64,000 nt of DNA from an uncultured Mollicutes bacterium. Lineage in GTDB: Bacteria; Bacillota_I; Bacilli_A; Acholeplasmatales; Anaeroplasmataceae. Position numbers and translations under genes: made by a program. The stretch's first letter is position 1, and each line of letters opens with the position of its first letter. Location: positions 62,001 through 126,000 of the forward strand of contig CAMWKG010000002.1 in the NCBI GenBank assembly GCA_947174785.1, written 5' to 3'. A model generated the notes under the pieces. It did no database searches and was not told the origin of the DNA. It worked only from the letters and a program-made list of their open reading frames with translations. Shown here one piece after another: positions 15,222 through 25,203 of the stretch.

Positions 15222-16580
15222 TTATTTCGTTTCAGTTCTTAAGACAAGGGAGCAAATGCTCTCCGTTAAAGCGGTCTGTGGAAACATATCTAAAGGTGTG
15301 ATATGATTCACTTGATAAACCTTACTAAGCTTTTCTAAATCCTTGGCTAAAGTTGCAGGATTACAAGATACATATACTACTCGTTTAATTTTAGATTGTA
15401 ATAAAGCATTGATAAATTTTTCCTCTAGACCTGTTCTTGGTGGATCAACAACTACTACATCAAATGTACCTTCTTCTAAAAGTTTTGGCAATAGCTGTGC
15501 AGCATCTCCTTGGATGAATCTTGCATTTTTAATTTTATTCATTTCTGCATTCTCATTTGCTGCTATAACTGAATCTTTATTATATTCTATACCTATAACC
15601 TCTTTAGCCATATGAGCTAAATATAAACCGATTGCACCAACACCACTATAGGCGTCAAGTACACGTTCTTTAAAGGAAAGCTTGCATGCCTTTAGGATGA
15701 TATCCATCATATTTTTGGCTTGCTTGGTGTTAAGCTGGAAAAATGTATTTGGATAAATTCTATAAGATATTTTACCAAGCTTTTCTATAATATAAGGCTT
15801 ACCCTCTAAAAGCTTAGGATCTGTACCAAAAAAGCCAATATCCTTTTTAGAATCATTAAAAGATTCATAAACTCCGACTACACCATCAATAGTAATCACC
15901 TTTTTAGCAAGGTCTTTTATCTTATTGCTCTTCTCACCACAAACAATACAAACTAGTGCCTCATCCTGTTCATTCACACGAGTAACTAGATATCTTAGAA
16001 TACCTCTTCCAAATTTAGAAATATAAGAGTTTATTCCTAGTTCATCTGCATACTCTAAAATCTTAGAATTGATCTCATTAATTTTTTTCTTTTGAACAAG
16101 ACAGTTTTTAATAGGAACAATATGGTTTGAATTTGGTTTTAACATACATACGTATGTTTTCCCATCTACACTTTTAACTGAAAGCTGACTTCTGTTTCGA
16201 TAATGAAAAATATCCTCAGAAGGTACAGTTTTTCTAATCTCAAAAGATTTTGGATTCAATGTTGTATATCTGCTGATAGCTTCTACAAGCGAGTCTCTTT
16301 TAAATTCAAGCATTTTCTCATAGGCAATATGAGAAACATTACAACCACCACATTCTTCATAATATGGACAGCTTGGTTTAACTCTATCCTTTGAAATATG
16401 CTTAATTTCCAAAGTTTTAGCAAAAGCCATTTTGTTATCTTCTTTTACAACCTCAACATTATGGCCTTCTCCTGGGATAGCATTTTCAACAAACACTGCC
16501 TTACGATTATAAAAGCCAATACCTTCTCCATTAATGCCTAAACGTTTAATGTCTAATATAAAATTATCCTTTTCTTTCAT
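15222..16580 (-). CDS. rlmD: 23S rRNA (uracil-5-)-methyltransferase RlmD
   Basis: A 452-residue RumA/TrmA-family enzyme that methylates C5 of a uracil in 23S rRNA. An N-terminal TRAM domain (about 5-60) is followed by cysteines for an iron-sulfur cluster (SCPYYEECGGC). Next come the methyltransferase core with DAYSGVGAIG for S-adenosylmethionine, VVVDPPRTGLE and the catalytic Cys in YVSCNPATL. Its start overlaps the end of the GH43 gene by 17 bases, so the two are co-transcribed. In Bacillota such enzymes may modify U747, U1939 or both; which one applies is not readable here. Confidence 0.92.
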   Translation of the reverse strand: MKEKDNFILDIKRLGINGEGIGFYNRKAVFVENAIPGEGHNVEVVKEDNKMAFAKTLEIKHISKDRVKPSCPYYEECGGCNVSHIAYEKMLEFKRDSLVEAISRYTTLNPKSFEIRKTVPSEDIFHYRNRSQLSVKSVDGKTYVCMLKPNSNHIVPIKNCLVQKKKINEINSKILEYADELGINSYISKFGRGILRYLVTRVNEQDEALVCIVCGEKSNKIKDLAKKVITIDGVVGVYESFNDSKKDIGFFGTDPKLLEGKPYIIEKLGKISYRIYPNTFFQLNTKQAKNMMDIILKACKLSFKERVLDAYSGVGAIGLYLAHMAKEVIGIEYNKDSVIAANENAEMNKIKNARFIQGDAAQLLPKLLEEGTFDVVVVDPPRTGLEEKFINALLQSKIKRVVYVSCNPATLAKDLEKLSKVYQVNHITPLDMFPQTALTESICSLVLRTETK

Positions 16581-18066
16581 TGGTATTCACAGCCTTTACC
16601 TTATAATACTTAAATCTTGCATAACCAGAAGATTGTTGTTTTTCTCCTCTTGCATAAATACCAACCTTTCCTCCAATCCAACGTCCTGGAAGAGCTTGAT
16701 ATTCATTTTTAAAAATAGTTTTATTAAATCCAAGTTGATATTTTCCTGGATAAGTAAATTTCAAGATGAATTCAATTTCATTGTTTTGATAGATGGAATC
16801 AAAGAGAACTACATCTTCTGTTTGGTTAAAGGCGCCAGTTCTTACCTGAAGATGATTTTTCCCTTGAATTCGTTTTACACAAATATAGCTATAGCTACTT
16901 CCCATATAGCATAGTCCAACCTCATCTCCATCCTCAACTAATCTTAAAGCACAGAATGCAGTTGTTTTAAAGGAAGGATAGGCAAGCTTTGTTAAAAATA
17001 AATTTGGTGTTTGATTCAAAGCTAAATCCGCTTTTTTAGAATGATGATAACAGGATAAGACTAAGCCATTATCTAATTTATACCAGCCTGATTGTTTATT
17101 GGCTGGAGTTTGCCACATAAGGTTAAGCTTGTCCTTATGGAATAAATCACTTGTTTCAGGTTTAAAACTAGATTTTTTATCAACTAGATATTCATGCTTT
17201 GAAACAGGAGTTCCAGCTAAAAGCTCATCTCCAACTCTTCCACAGATTGGCCAGTCATTAATCCAGGTAACAGGCTGTAGGTGCGTAATTCTTCCATAGC
17301 ACTTCATATCCTGGAAATGGATAAATGCCCATTCATCATTTTTAAGTTCAATAAGAGCTCCTTGATGTGGACCATTCACATTAGAATCTCCTTGCATTAG
17401 GACTACTTTTGGTTCATAAGGTCCATAGATATTTTTACTTCTAAGACATACCTGCCAGCCTGTTTTTACACTACCCGCAGGAGCCATAATATAAATCCAA
17501 CCATTTCTAGTGTTGAACTTAGGTCCTTCTATTGTAGGATTCATATGATGGCCATCATAAATAATAGTATAGGTATCTGATATCTTCTTTTTTAAATCTG
17601 GAGTAACCTCATATAATCCTAGACAGGAGTTAAAGCCTGCACGACTCTTGGCAAAGGCTAAAACCAAATAACATTTCCCATCTAGCCAAATAGGACATGG
17701 ATCTTCCAATCCTTTGCCTTCAATTAGACACCAAGGCTTAGTCCAGTTTCCTTTTTCGATATCTGTACAAGTACTTACATAGATACCCTCATCAGGAAAA
17801 GGAATACATGCATAATAGATTCCTTTATAAAAACGAAGAGATGGTGCCCATGCACCCTCTCCGTGATATACATCCTTAAAACGTTCCATTGGAAGAGTAT
17901 CAAAGACATACCCTATCATCTTCCAGTCAACTAAATTCTTACTTTTTAAAACAGGAACACCAGGAGTATGATTAAAGCTAGAGGCAATCATATAAAAATT
18001 ATCCCCTTTACGGATTACATCTGGATCAGAAAAATCCTGAAATAGTATGGGATTGGTATAGTCCAT
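16564..18066 (-). CDS. GH43 family glycosidase (beta-xylosidase/arabinofuranosidase type)
   Basis: A 500-residue glycoside hydrolase of family 43. FSDPDVIR near residue 13 holds the catalytic base Asp, the EDPCPIW segment holds the second Asp, and PTIEGPKF holds the general acid Glu. Residues 1-300 form the five-bladed propeller. The remainder is a beta-sandwich of the kind found in xylosidase subfamilies. There is no signal peptide, so it acts in the cytoplasm on imported plant oligosaccharides such as xylo-oligomers. It sits 6 bases after rseP in an otherwise housekeeping operon, with no sugar transporter nearby, which is unusual. Confidence 0.85.
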   Translation of the reverse strand: MDYTNPILFQDFSDPDVIRKGDNFYMIASSFNHTPGVPVLKSKNLVDWKMIGYVFDTLPMERFKDVYHGEGAWAPSLRFYKGIYYACIPFPDEGIYVSTCTDIEKGNWTKPWCLIEGKGLEDPCPIWLDGKCYLVLAFAKSRAGFNSCLGLYEVTPDLKKKISDTYTIIYDGHHMNPTIEGPKFNTRNGWIYIMAPAGSVKTGWQVCLRSKNIYGPYEPKVVLMQGDSNVNGPHQGALIELKNDEWAFIHFQDMKCYGRITHLQPVTWINDWPICGRVGDELLAGTPVSKHEYLVDKKSSFKPETSDLFHKDKLNLMWQTPANKQSGWYKLDNGLVLSCYHHSKKADLALNQTPNLFLTKLAYPSFKTTAFCALRLVEDGDEVGLCYMGSSYSYICVKRIQGKNHLQVRTGAFNQTEDVVLFDSIYQNNEIEFILKFTYPGKYQLGFNKTIFKNEYQALPGRWIGGKVGIYARGEKQQSSGYARFKYYKVKAVNTNERKG

Positions 18067-18072
18067 AAAAGA

Positions 18073-19779
18073 TTACCCCTTTCGTATCATTCTAACAATG
18101 TCATTATAGGTAACATAAACAAACAATATCATCAGCAGGATAAAGAACACATTGTTGATGATGTTTTCTACTTTCTTACTTGGCTTCTTTCTTGTAACTA
18201 GCTCATAGCCTAAGAATACAATTCTTCCACCATCTAAAGCTGGAATTGGAAGTAGGTTCATCACTCCAATATTTACTGATAGCATAGCCATAAATGCAAG
18301 TAAGGATAAAAGTCCTGAGCCTACAAATGTCTTAACTAAATCAAATATACCAACAAAGCTGGATAAATCATTTACTCCTACCTGACGTATACCACTGCTA
18401 CCAGGGAAAATAAGCAAGCCTATTGTTCTAAAAATTAAAGTGAAATCATCCCAGAAATCCACAAAGGCATTTCCAATACATCTAAAGAAATCAAATTTCA
18501 TTACTGGAGAAAAACCAATTTTCACTTCAATCTTATCTATTCTTTGATTATTTAAAACATCATTTCCATAGGTTTGTAGCATTGCACAATCCTCTAAGGA
18601 AACAATACCTTCTTTTTTATAAGAGTAATATTCAAATTGTACATTTACAATATCTGCATCTTTAAATAAGGCAATCAATTGATCCCAGGATACAATATCT
18701 TCTTCAATGGTCTCAGTGGTATTGACCTTCTGCATACGAATCTTAGTTAAGATATCCCCAGACTGAATAGGGTAGTCTCCCTTTTTACCATCATCTAAAT
18801 ACCGTATACCAATAGCTCCTAAACGAACACCATTTGTAACGCCACTAGGGAAATCCTCATTTTTAACCTGCATATTGGATATACCCAAAGATACAATATA
18901 GGTATAACAATCAAGATTCAATGTGATTGGGGTAGCTTCATTTTTTCTTTCTACCTTTAGTTCAACCTTTGTAGTTGCAGTATCTAAAAGCTTATCCAAT
19001 TCCTTACTCAAATCTGTCCAAGTAGCAACCTTTGTTCCATTGACCTCTAGGATCTTATCGCCCTTTTGGAGCTTTGTCGTAACCTTACCATCCTCTTCAA
19101 CAAGCATACTGGAATTCACTGTAGACACAGAGCCTACTACATTCGAATTGTAGTTTGGAACTCCTGTTGCAAAGCTGACAATAAGATAGATAATAATTGC
19201 TAAAATAAAGTTCATCAAAGGCCCTGCAAATAAAGTTAAAAATCTTTGAAGTAAAGTTTTAGATTCAAAGCTTCTATCATAAGGTGTTATCTGTAGTTTA
19301 GAATCCTTTTTTAAAACATAAAAGGCATCCTCTAAAACCTCATAGTATTGATTTTGAAAGCCATCATTAATTGTGATAAAAAGAGGGTTCCCATCCTTAC
19401 CATATAGGTCTAAATCAACAACCTCTCCACGAACCTGTGCCTCACTATCCTCAACGGTCACAATTTCACTAACCTTACCATCAATGATATTAAGACCAAT
19501 CTGCTGACCTATTTTTACGAGTTCACTAGTGACCTCTTCCCCGGCCATAGAAACATATCCACCAATAGGAATGGCTCTAATACAGAAGGTAGTCTCACCA
19601 AACTTCTTTTTGTAGACTGCAGGTCCCATACCGATTGAAAATTCATGACAAAGAATCCCTGCTCTTCTTGCAAAGAAGAAATGTCCACCTTCATGTATAA
19701 TGATGATAATACCTAAAATCACAATAAAGGCTATAATACTAACGATTACCAAAGGTACTCCTGTAAGTGCTAAAATCAT
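18073..19779 (-). CDS. rseP: RIP metalloprotease RseP (site-2 protease)
   Basis: A membrane-embedded zinc protease of 568 residues, longer than the usual 420-450. HEGGH (29-33) lies in the first membrane helix and NLLPIPALDGG (508-518) provides the third zinc ligand. A PDZ domain lies around residues 210-290. Extra soluble segments at about 85-165 and 320-440 account for the length. RseP homologues cleave anti-sigma factors or remnant signal peptides in the membrane. The gene overlaps dxr by 4 bases, the common cdsA-dxr-rseP order. Confidence 0.92.
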   Translation of the reverse strand: MILALTGVPLVIVSIIAFIVILGIIIIIHEGGHFFFARRAGILCHEFSIGMGPAVYKKKFGETTFCIRAIPIGGYVSMAGEEVTSELVKIGQQIGLNIIDGKVSEIVTVEDSEAQVRGEVVDLDLYGKDGNPLFITINDGFQNQYYEVLEDAFYVLKKDSKLQITPYDRSFESKTLLQRFLTLFAGPLMNFILAIIIYLIVSFATGVPNYNSNVVGSVSTVNSSMLVEEDGKVTTKLQKGDKILEVNGTKVATWTDLSKELDKLLDTATTKVELKVERKNEATPITLNLDCYTYIVSLGISNMQVKNEDFPSGVTNGVRLGAIGIRYLDDGKKGDYPIQSGDILTKIRMQKVNTTETIEEDIVSWDQLIALFKDADIVNVQFEYYSYKKEGIVSLEDCAMLQTYGNDVLNNQRIDKIEVKIGFSPVMKFDFFRCIGNAFVDFWDDFTLIFRTIGLLIFPGSSGIRQVGVNDLSSFVGIFDLVKTFVGSGLLSLLAFMAMLSVNIGVMNLLPIPALDGGRIVFLGYELVTRKKPSKKVENIINNVFFILLMILFVYVTYNDIVRMIRKG

Positions 19780-20927
19780 ATTATCTCTCCATATTCTTTT
19801 AATATTTTTAAATATACTTCTTTCCCTACTGTAATACGCTCCTCTAAAGAAGGAGTATAGCTTCTTTCATAAACCAAACTACTTATCTCTTTTTCAATAA
19901 TATGCTCAATCTCTAAAAAAGATATTTTCTTATTCAAAAATAAATAAACTGCAGCCTCATTACTGGCATTTAGAACAGCTAAATAAAGTCCACTTTTTTT
20001 TGCTGCCTCATAGGCATAGCCTAAACAAGGATATCTGTCCTTAGATAATTCTCCAAAATGTAGAGAACATCCTTTTAAATCTAATCTCTCAACCTCACCA
20101 TTTAGATGTGTCGGATAAGCAAGAGCGTACGCAATCGGAATCCTCATATCAGAAACTCCAAGTTGAGCTTTAATAGAGCCATCTTTAAATTGCACTAAAG
20201 AGTGCACAATACTTTCAGGATGATATATGGCTTCTATATGCTCATAATCGATATCAAATAGATAATGGGCTTCAATGACTTCAAATCCTTTATTCATCAT
20301 AGTTGCAGAATCAATGGTTATCTTAGGACCCATACTCCAATTTGGATGTCTTAACGCATCCTCAACTGTAACGTTCTCTAATTCTTCTCTTGTCTTATTT
20401 CTAAAGGATCCACCACTAGCAGTAATAAGGAGCTTATCAATATCCTTATGCTCTTCTCCTCTTAAGCACTGTAATATTGCAGAGTGCTCTGAATCAATTG
20501 GAACAAGTTCTACTTTATATTTCTTTAAAAGTTCATTGATGATATCTCCAGCCACAACCAAGGTTTCTTTATTTGCTAGGGCAATCGACTTTCGTGCCTT
20601 TATCGCAGTCACTGTAGGTAGTAGGCCTACAACACCAACTAATGCATTGACAAGCCATTCGTGTCTATACCCACGATATCTTGAGATAGCAAGTAAGCCC
20701 TCATCTCCATAAACAACAATAGGTTTATAGGATATAGAAAAGATATGCTCCTGTTTACGGAAGCATACAATCTCTGGTTTAAACTCTTCAATTAATTTTT
20801 TGGCAAGCTCTAGGTTAGACCCTACGCTCATACCCACAACCTTGTATTCCTCTTGATGCTGTCTTACAACATCTAAGGTTTGGGTTCCAATTGAGCCACA
20901 GGCTCCTAATATATATAAGTATTTCAT
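19776..20927 (-). CDS. dxr: 1-deoxy-D-xylulose-5-phosphate reductoisomerase
   Basis: A 383-residue Dxr, catalysing the first committed step of the MEP isoprenoid pathway. NADPH binding is seen in YILGACGSIGTQTL, where the usual Ser-Thr pair is Ala-Cys. Metal and substrate motifs are ANKETLVVAG, PIDSEHSAI, TASGGSFR and NWSMGPKITIDSATMMNKG. The stop overlaps the rseP start. Isoprenoid made here supplies the undecaprenyl carrier, consistent with cdsA next door. Confidence 0.96.
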   Translation of the reverse strand: MKYLYILGACGSIGTQTLDVVRQHQEEYKVVGMSVGSNLELAKKLIEEFKPEIVCFRKQEHIFSISYKPIVVYGDEGLLAISRYRGYRHEWLVNALVGVVGLLPTVTAIKARKSIALANKETLVVAGDIINELLKKYKVELVPIDSEHSAILQCLRGEEHKDIDKLLITASGGSFRNKTREELENVTVEDALRHPNWSMGPKITIDSATMMNKGFEVIEAHYLFDIDYEHIEAIYHPESIVHSLVQFKDGSIKAQLGVSDMRIPIAYALAYPTHLNGEVERLDLKGCSLHFGELSKDRYPCLGYAYEAAKKSGLYLAVLNASNEAAVYLFLNKKISFLEIEHIIEKEISSLVYERSYTPSLEERITVGKEVYLKILKEYGEII

Positions 20928-20930
20928 AAA

Positions 20931-21890
20931 TTATCCTAAGAACATAAATTCAGGTAAATCAAATGCGATTCTTACGATAGTTAGGAAGCATAGGAATACG
21001 ATGCTTGCGAAAAGAGCTGAATCAAATCTATCCAATATACCACCATGTCCTGGAAAGACTTGTGAAAAGTCCTTGATACCATAGGTTCTTTTAAATTTAG
21101 AACATATCAAATCACCAATCTGAGAAGCAATAGAAATCATAATACTTAAGAAAATAATAAAGAAAACTAATGCAACTGTAGGCATTCTATCCACATCAAA
21201 TACACCATCGAAGAAACGAATCGGTTTCACTTCTGCACCTATTACAAAATAGTGCCCAAAATGATGATAGAAAATTGCAAACAAGCTACCAACTAATACA
21301 GCAACTGCAGTACCGCCTATCGCACCCTCCCAGGTTTTCTTTGGAGAAATTGTAGGACACATCTTATGCTTTCCAAAATTGACACCAAAGACTAACGCAA
21401 AGATATCTGTAAAGATTGAGATTAAAATCATATAAATGATAAAACGTAATCCATTAAATAATAATATCGTAATGGATGAAAATCCTAATGAAATATATAA
21501 GATTATCATAAAACAACGTCCAACATCTGCTGCATCAAAATCATGAACAAAAATTTGACATGCAAAGACTAACGCACAAACTAAAGTTAATGTTGTCAAA
21601 ATACTCAATTTAAAATCAAATCTTGCCATAAATTGATAAATTAAGGAATTTTTACAAGCTGGATCCTCATTCACTATACCAAAATAAATTAACAGTGTCG
21701 ATATGATGACAATGATTTTAACTCCCATTTTCATAGGCTTAGTCTTTTCAACCATGTGAATCATTTCAACTGTAGCTATTACACAAAATAGGGTAATTAC
21801 ACACTGTAAGAGTGGGAATAAAGAACGTACGATTAATAAAGGAACTAAAATAATACCTAAGAGAATTCCTGTTATGATTCTTTTCTTCAT
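20931..21890 (-). CDS. cdsA: Phosphatidate cytidylyltransferase
   Basis: CDP-diacylglycerol synthase of about 319 residues with multiple membrane helices. The family signature is seen in SPKKTWEGAIGG and SQIGDLICSKFKRTYGIKDFSQVFPGHGGILDRFDS. It makes CDP-diacylglycerol for phospholipid synthesis. The ATG at 21890 is preferred because AGGA lies 6 bases upstream; the ATG two codons earlier directly abuts that site. It lies 3 bases before dxr. Confidence 0.95.
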   Translation of the reverse strand: MKKRIITGILLGIILVPLLIVRSLFPLLQCVITLFCVIATVEMIHMVEKTKPMKMGVKIIVIISTLLIYFGIVNEDPACKNSLIYQFMARFDFKLSILTTLTLVCALVFACQIFVHDFDAADVGRCFMIILYISLGFSSITILLFNGLRFIIYMILISIFTDIFALVFGVNFGKHKMCPTISPKKTWEGAIGGTAVAVLVGSLFAIFYHHFGHYFVIGAEVKPIRFFDGVFDVDRMPTVALVFFIIFLSIMISIASQIGDLICSKFKRTYGIKDFSQVFPGHGGILDRFDSALFASIVFLCFLTIVRIAFDLPEFMFLG

Positions 21891-21928
21891 ATCCATTCCT
21901 CACTTTCTATAGTCTAAAATATATATAC

Positions 21929-21934
21929 ATTATA
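21929..21934 (-). promoter_or_regulatory. -10 box upstream of cdsA
   Basis: TATAAT on the minus strand, preceded by TGA (extended -10), lies about 40 bases before cdsA and downstream of the frr terminator. The -35 region is poor. Confidence 0.4.
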
Positions 21935-21974
21935 TCACTTAAGAGACAAAAAGGAAAGAAAAAACTAAAAGAAA

Positions 21975-21996
21975 AGCCTAAGCAAATGCTTAAGCT
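21975..21996 (-). terminator. Terminator at the end of frr
   Basis: AGCTTAAGC and GCTTAGGCT pair over 9 bp (one T-G) around ATTT and are followed by TTTTC on the minus strand. Confidence 0.6.
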
Positions 21997-22546
21997 AAAT
22001 AGACATAACATCCTTATTCTTCTTTTCTGTGATTTCATCAATCAACGCTATCTTTTGATCCGTAAGCTTTTGAATATCTTCTAAAGCTCCCTTTTCATCA
22101 TCTTCAGGTAAATCAAGCTTCTTTACCTCATCGTTGGCATCTCTTCTCACATTACGAACAGCTACCTTAGCTTGTTCTTCCATCTTGCCAACAACCTTTG
22201 TAAGCTCACGTCTGCGCTCCTCTGTCATTTGTGGTAAAATCAAACGAATACCATTGCTGTCATTTTGAGGAGTTAATCCTAAAGAGGAAGCTGATATAGC
22301 TCTTTCAATTTCCTTACAGATTGATTTATCAAAAGGCTTGATATAAAGCTGATTTGCCTCTGGAATAGTTATAGAGGAAACCTGCTTTAAAGGTGTCATT
22401 ACTCCATAATACTCAATTGAAATTGAATCCAATAATGAAGCATTTGCACGTCCTGTACGAACGGTAGATAATTCTCTTTCAAAAGAAGCTAAAGCCTTAT
22501 CCATCTTATCTTCAGCTTCTAATAATATCATTTCTAATTCTTCCAT
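21995..22546 (-). CDS. frr: Ribosome recycling factor
   Basis: A 183-residue RRF, the standard length. LSTVRTGRANASLLD, YYGVMTPLKQVSSI and the C-terminal ALEDIQKLTDQKIALIDEI are characteristic. It splits the post-termination ribosome together with EF-G. AGGAGG precedes the ATG by 5 bases. It follows pyrH by 9 bases in the rpsB-tsf-pyrH-frr order. Confidence 0.97.
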   Translation of the reverse strand: MEELEMILLEAEDKMDKALASFERELSTVRTGRANASLLDSISIEYYGVMTPLKQVSSITIPEANQLYIKPFDKSICKEIERAISASSLGLTPQNDSNGIRLILPQMTEERRRELTKVVGKMEEQAKVAVRNVRRDANDEVKKLDLPEDDEKGALEDIQKLTDQKIALIDEITEKKNKDVMSI

Positions 22547-22555
22547 TTTGTCCTC

Positions 22556-23266
22556 CTATTTTACTTTAACGAAGGTACCTATCTTTTCGCCTTTCACAGC
22601 ACGAACGATATTTCCTTCTGTATTCATATTAAACACGATAAGGTTTAAACCATTATCCTTACACAAAGATGCAGCTGTAGCATCCATAACCTTTAAATCC
22701 TTAGCTAAAATCTCTGAGAAGGTTAATTCATGATATAACTTAGCATTAGGATTTGTTCTAGGATCAGAATCATAAACTCCTTCTGTTTTATTCTTTGCCA
22801 TTAAAACAATTTCAGCACCAATTTCTGTAGCTCTTAAAACACAAGCTGTATCGGTTGAAAAGTAAGGGGAACCAATTCCACCTACAAAAATACAAACACG
22901 GCCCTTTTCCAAATGACGTACAGCTCTTCTTCTTATATAAGGCTCTGTGATTTCATTGATGGTTAAAGCTGAAAGAACACGTGTTGGAACTCCAATTTGT
23001 TCTAAGGCATCTTGAACAGCTAGTCCATTCATAATAGTTGCAAGCATACCCATATAATCTGCCTGAGCACGCTCCATACCTAATTCAGAAGCTGTTTTAC
23101 CACGCCAAATATTTCCACCACCAACAACAATACCAATTTCTACACCTAAATCATGAGCTGCCTTGATTTGTTTCGCAATAGACTGAACTGTCTTCGAATC
23201 AATTCCAAAGGATGTTTCTCCCTTAATTGCTTCACCACTCATTTTTAATAAAACGCGTTTGTACAT
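22556..23266 (-). CDS. pyrH: UMP kinase
   Basis: A 236-residue bacterial UMP kinase of the amino-acid-kinase fold. [21 protein letters not shown] and the uridylate-site segment [11 protein letters not shown] are visible. It phosphorylates UMP to UDP and is normally controlled by GTP and UTP. The ATG at 23266 is chosen because GGAGG lies 8 bases upstream; the earlier ATG is part of that GGAGG stretch. Confidence 0.96.
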   Translation of the reverse strand: MYKRVLLKMSGEAIKGETSFGIDSKTVQSIAKQIKAAHDLGVEIGIVVGGGNIWRGKTASELGMERAQADYMGMLATIMNGLAVQDALEQIGVPTRVLSALTINEITEPYIRRRAVRHLEKGRVCIFVGGIGSPYFSTDTACVLRATEIGAEIVLMAKNKTEGVYDSDPRTNPNAKLYHELTFSEILAKDLKVMDATAASLCKDNGLNLIVFNMNTEGNIVRAVKGEKIGTFVKVK

Positions 23267-23292
23267 ATTCTTATCCTCCATATTTTATATAC

Positions 23293-23321
23293 AAAAATAA
23301 GGAAGGCCAGTAGCCTCCCTT
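23293..23321 (-). terminator. Hairpin between tsf and pyrH
   Basis: AAGGGAGGC pairs with GCCTTCCTT around a short loop and is followed by ATTTTT on the minus strand. With only about 30 bases to pyrH and no clear promoter between, it probably acts as a partial terminator that lowers pyrH-frr relative to rpsB-tsf. Confidence 0.65.
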
Positions 23322-23326
23322 AAAAA

Positions 23327-24235
23327 TTAATTATTGAAAGCTGCTGACTGTGCTGCAACCTCAGCGGCAAAATCATTCACTTGTTTTTCAATACCTTCGC
23401 CAACCTCAAGACGTGTAAAGAACACAACCTCAGATTTAGCACCCTTAACATATGCTTCAACAGTTTGATCAGGATTCTTAACGAAAGCTTGAGATAATAA
23501 GCAAATCTCCTTTAAGTTCTTTTCAAGACGTCCTGGTACAATACGCTCAGCAATAATGTTTTCAGGTTTAGGTTTAGCTGCTTGTGCATTTTCATTTAAT
23601 GCAGCTGCTAAAATAATTTCTCTTTCCTTTGCGATTTCCTCAGCAGGAATATCAGCACTAGAAATATATCTAGGGTTTAATGCAGCAACATGCATAGCAA
23701 TGTCTTTAGCTACAACATCATCATTACCCTTTAATACAGCAACAGTAACGATTCTACCCTTCATATGCTTATAAGCACCAAATACTTCATCGCTCTTCTT
23801 ATTAATTACACCAACACGACGTAATGTAATCTTTTCACCTATAACTCCAGATGCCTCTAGAATTACAGTATTTAAATCCTTACCATCAACAGGTAAAGCT
23901 AAAGCCTCTTCTGTATTTGTAGCATTTGAATTAGCGATAACCTCGCCAACCTTATCTAAAAGATTTAAGAATTTTTCATTTTGAGCAACAAAGTCTGTTT
24001 GAGAGTTTAACTCAAAAACAACACACTTATTGCCAGAAATACGATAAGAGCATAGACCTTCTGCAGCAACAGCACTTTCCTTCTTAACTGCCTTTGCAAT
24101 ACCCTTTTCACGTAACCAAGTTACAGCCTCTTCCATATTTCCGTTAGTTGCATCAAGTGCCTTCTTACAATCTAGCATACCAGCAGATGTTTTTTCACGT
24201 AATTCTTTTACCATTTGTGCAGTAATATTTGCCAT
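23327..24235 (-). CDS. tsf: Elongation factor Ts
   Basis: A 302-residue EF-Ts, the nucleotide exchange factor of EF-Tu. VKELREKTSAGMLDCKKAL is the N-terminal signature, followed by TDFVAQN and the core domains. The ATG at 24235 is preferred over an upstream ATG that overlaps the GGAGG site. It lies 15 bases after rpsB. Confidence 0.97.
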   Translation of the reverse strand: MANITAQMVKELREKTSAGMLDCKKALDATNGNMEEAVTWLREKGIAKAVKKESAVAAEGLCSYRISGNKCVVFELNSQTDFVAQNEKFLNLLDKVGEVIANSNATNTEEALALPVDGKDLNTVILEASGVIGEKITLRRVGVINKKSDEVFGAYKHMKGRIVTVAVLKGNDDVVAKDIAMHVAALNPRYISSADIPAEEIAKEREIILAAALNENAQAAKPKPENIIAERIVPGRLEKNLKEICLLSQAFVKNPDQTVEAYVKGAKSEVVFFTRLEVGEGIEKQVNDFAAEVAAQSAAFNN

Positions 24236-24250
24236 AATTTTATCCTCCAA

Positions 24251-25081
24251 TTATTCAGCTGGGGTTACTTCTGCCTTAGCAGGCTTCTTAGCAGCTGGCT
24301 TTTTTACCTTTGGTGCATCCTTAGTGCTTGGCTTTTCTTTAGAGATTTCTTCGCTTAAATTAACCTCTTCTGGTTCATTAAACTTTTCAACCTCTCCACC
24401 ATTTGCCTCAATTACAGCATTAGCCATTACCCAAGTAACAAGCTTAACTGCACGGATAGCATCATCGTTTGCAGGAATAACATAGTCAACATCATCAGGA
24501 TCACAGTTTGTATCAACAATACCGAATACTGGAATGTTTAACTTACGAGCTTCTAAAATTGCATTACGTTCCTTACGAGGGTCAACAATAAATAATGCAT
24601 TTGGAAGCTTTTGCATATCCTTAATACCACCTAAAAACTTTTCAAGCTTAGTACGTTCAGCAACAAGCTTAATTACTTCCTTCTTAGGTAACTTTTCAAA
24701 TTCACCATTTTCTTCCATCTTGTAAAGATCATGAAGCTTATTAATTCTTCTCTTGATGGTCTTAAAGTTAGTTAATGTACCACCTAACCATCTTTGATTA
24801 ACATAGAATTGACCAGAACGAGCTGCCTCTTCCATTACAGCCTCTTGAGCTTGCTTCTTTGTACCTACAAAAAGTACTCTACCATCATTTTTTGCGATTT
24901 CAAGTAAAGCTGCATATGCACTTTCAATTTGGCTTGCAGTCTTTTGTAAATCGATGATGTAAATCCCATTTCTAGCTGTAAAGATATACTTTGCCATCTT
25001 AGGATTCCATCTACGAGTAGCGTGTCCGAAATGAACACCTGACTCTAATAATTGTTTCATTGAAACTACTGATTCAGACAT
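24251..25081 (-). CDS. rpsB: 30S ribosomal protein S2
   Basis: A 276-residue S2. [48 protein letters not shown] and FIVDPRKE are diagnostic. The last ~40 residues are a Lys/Pro/Ala-rich tail beyond the usual end. AAGGAG precedes the ATG. It heads the rpsB-tsf-pyrH-frr transcript. Confidence 0.97.
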   Translation of the reverse strand: MSESVVSMKQLLESGVHFGHATRRWNPKMAKYIFTARNGIYIIDLQKTASQIESAYAALLEIAKNDGRVLFVGTKKQAQEAVMEEAARSGQFYVNQRWLGGTLTNFKTIKRRINKLHDLYKMEENGEFEKLPKKEVIKLVAERTKLEKFLGGIKDMQKLPNALFIVDPRKERNAILEARKLNIPVFGIVDTNCDPDDVDYVIPANDDAIRAVKLVTWVMANAVIEANGGEVEKFNEPEEVNLSEEISKEKPSTKDAPKVKKPAAKKPAKAEVTPAE

Positions 25082-25203
25082 TTTTTTCTTTCTCCTTTTT
25101 ATTTTTGTTTTTGTCCTCTGCCCTCTTCAACGTCAGCCTCCATCAATTTTACTTGCACACGACGACCAACTCCAAGAACATGTGTATTTTTTGTGCCTTT
25201 GAT
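25082..25203 (-). promoter_or_regulatory. Leader RNA of the rpsB operon
   Basis: The distance from the predicted start of transcription to rpsB is over 100 bases, more GC-rich than other intergenic DNA here, and can fold locally (GCACA with TGTGC). This is what an autoregulatory ribosomal-protein leader looks like. The stretch also contains an open frame at 25099-25209 whose peptide [17 protein letters not shown] resembles the end of an S1 domain, so a gene remnant is the alternative. Neither is proven. Confidence 0.4.
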
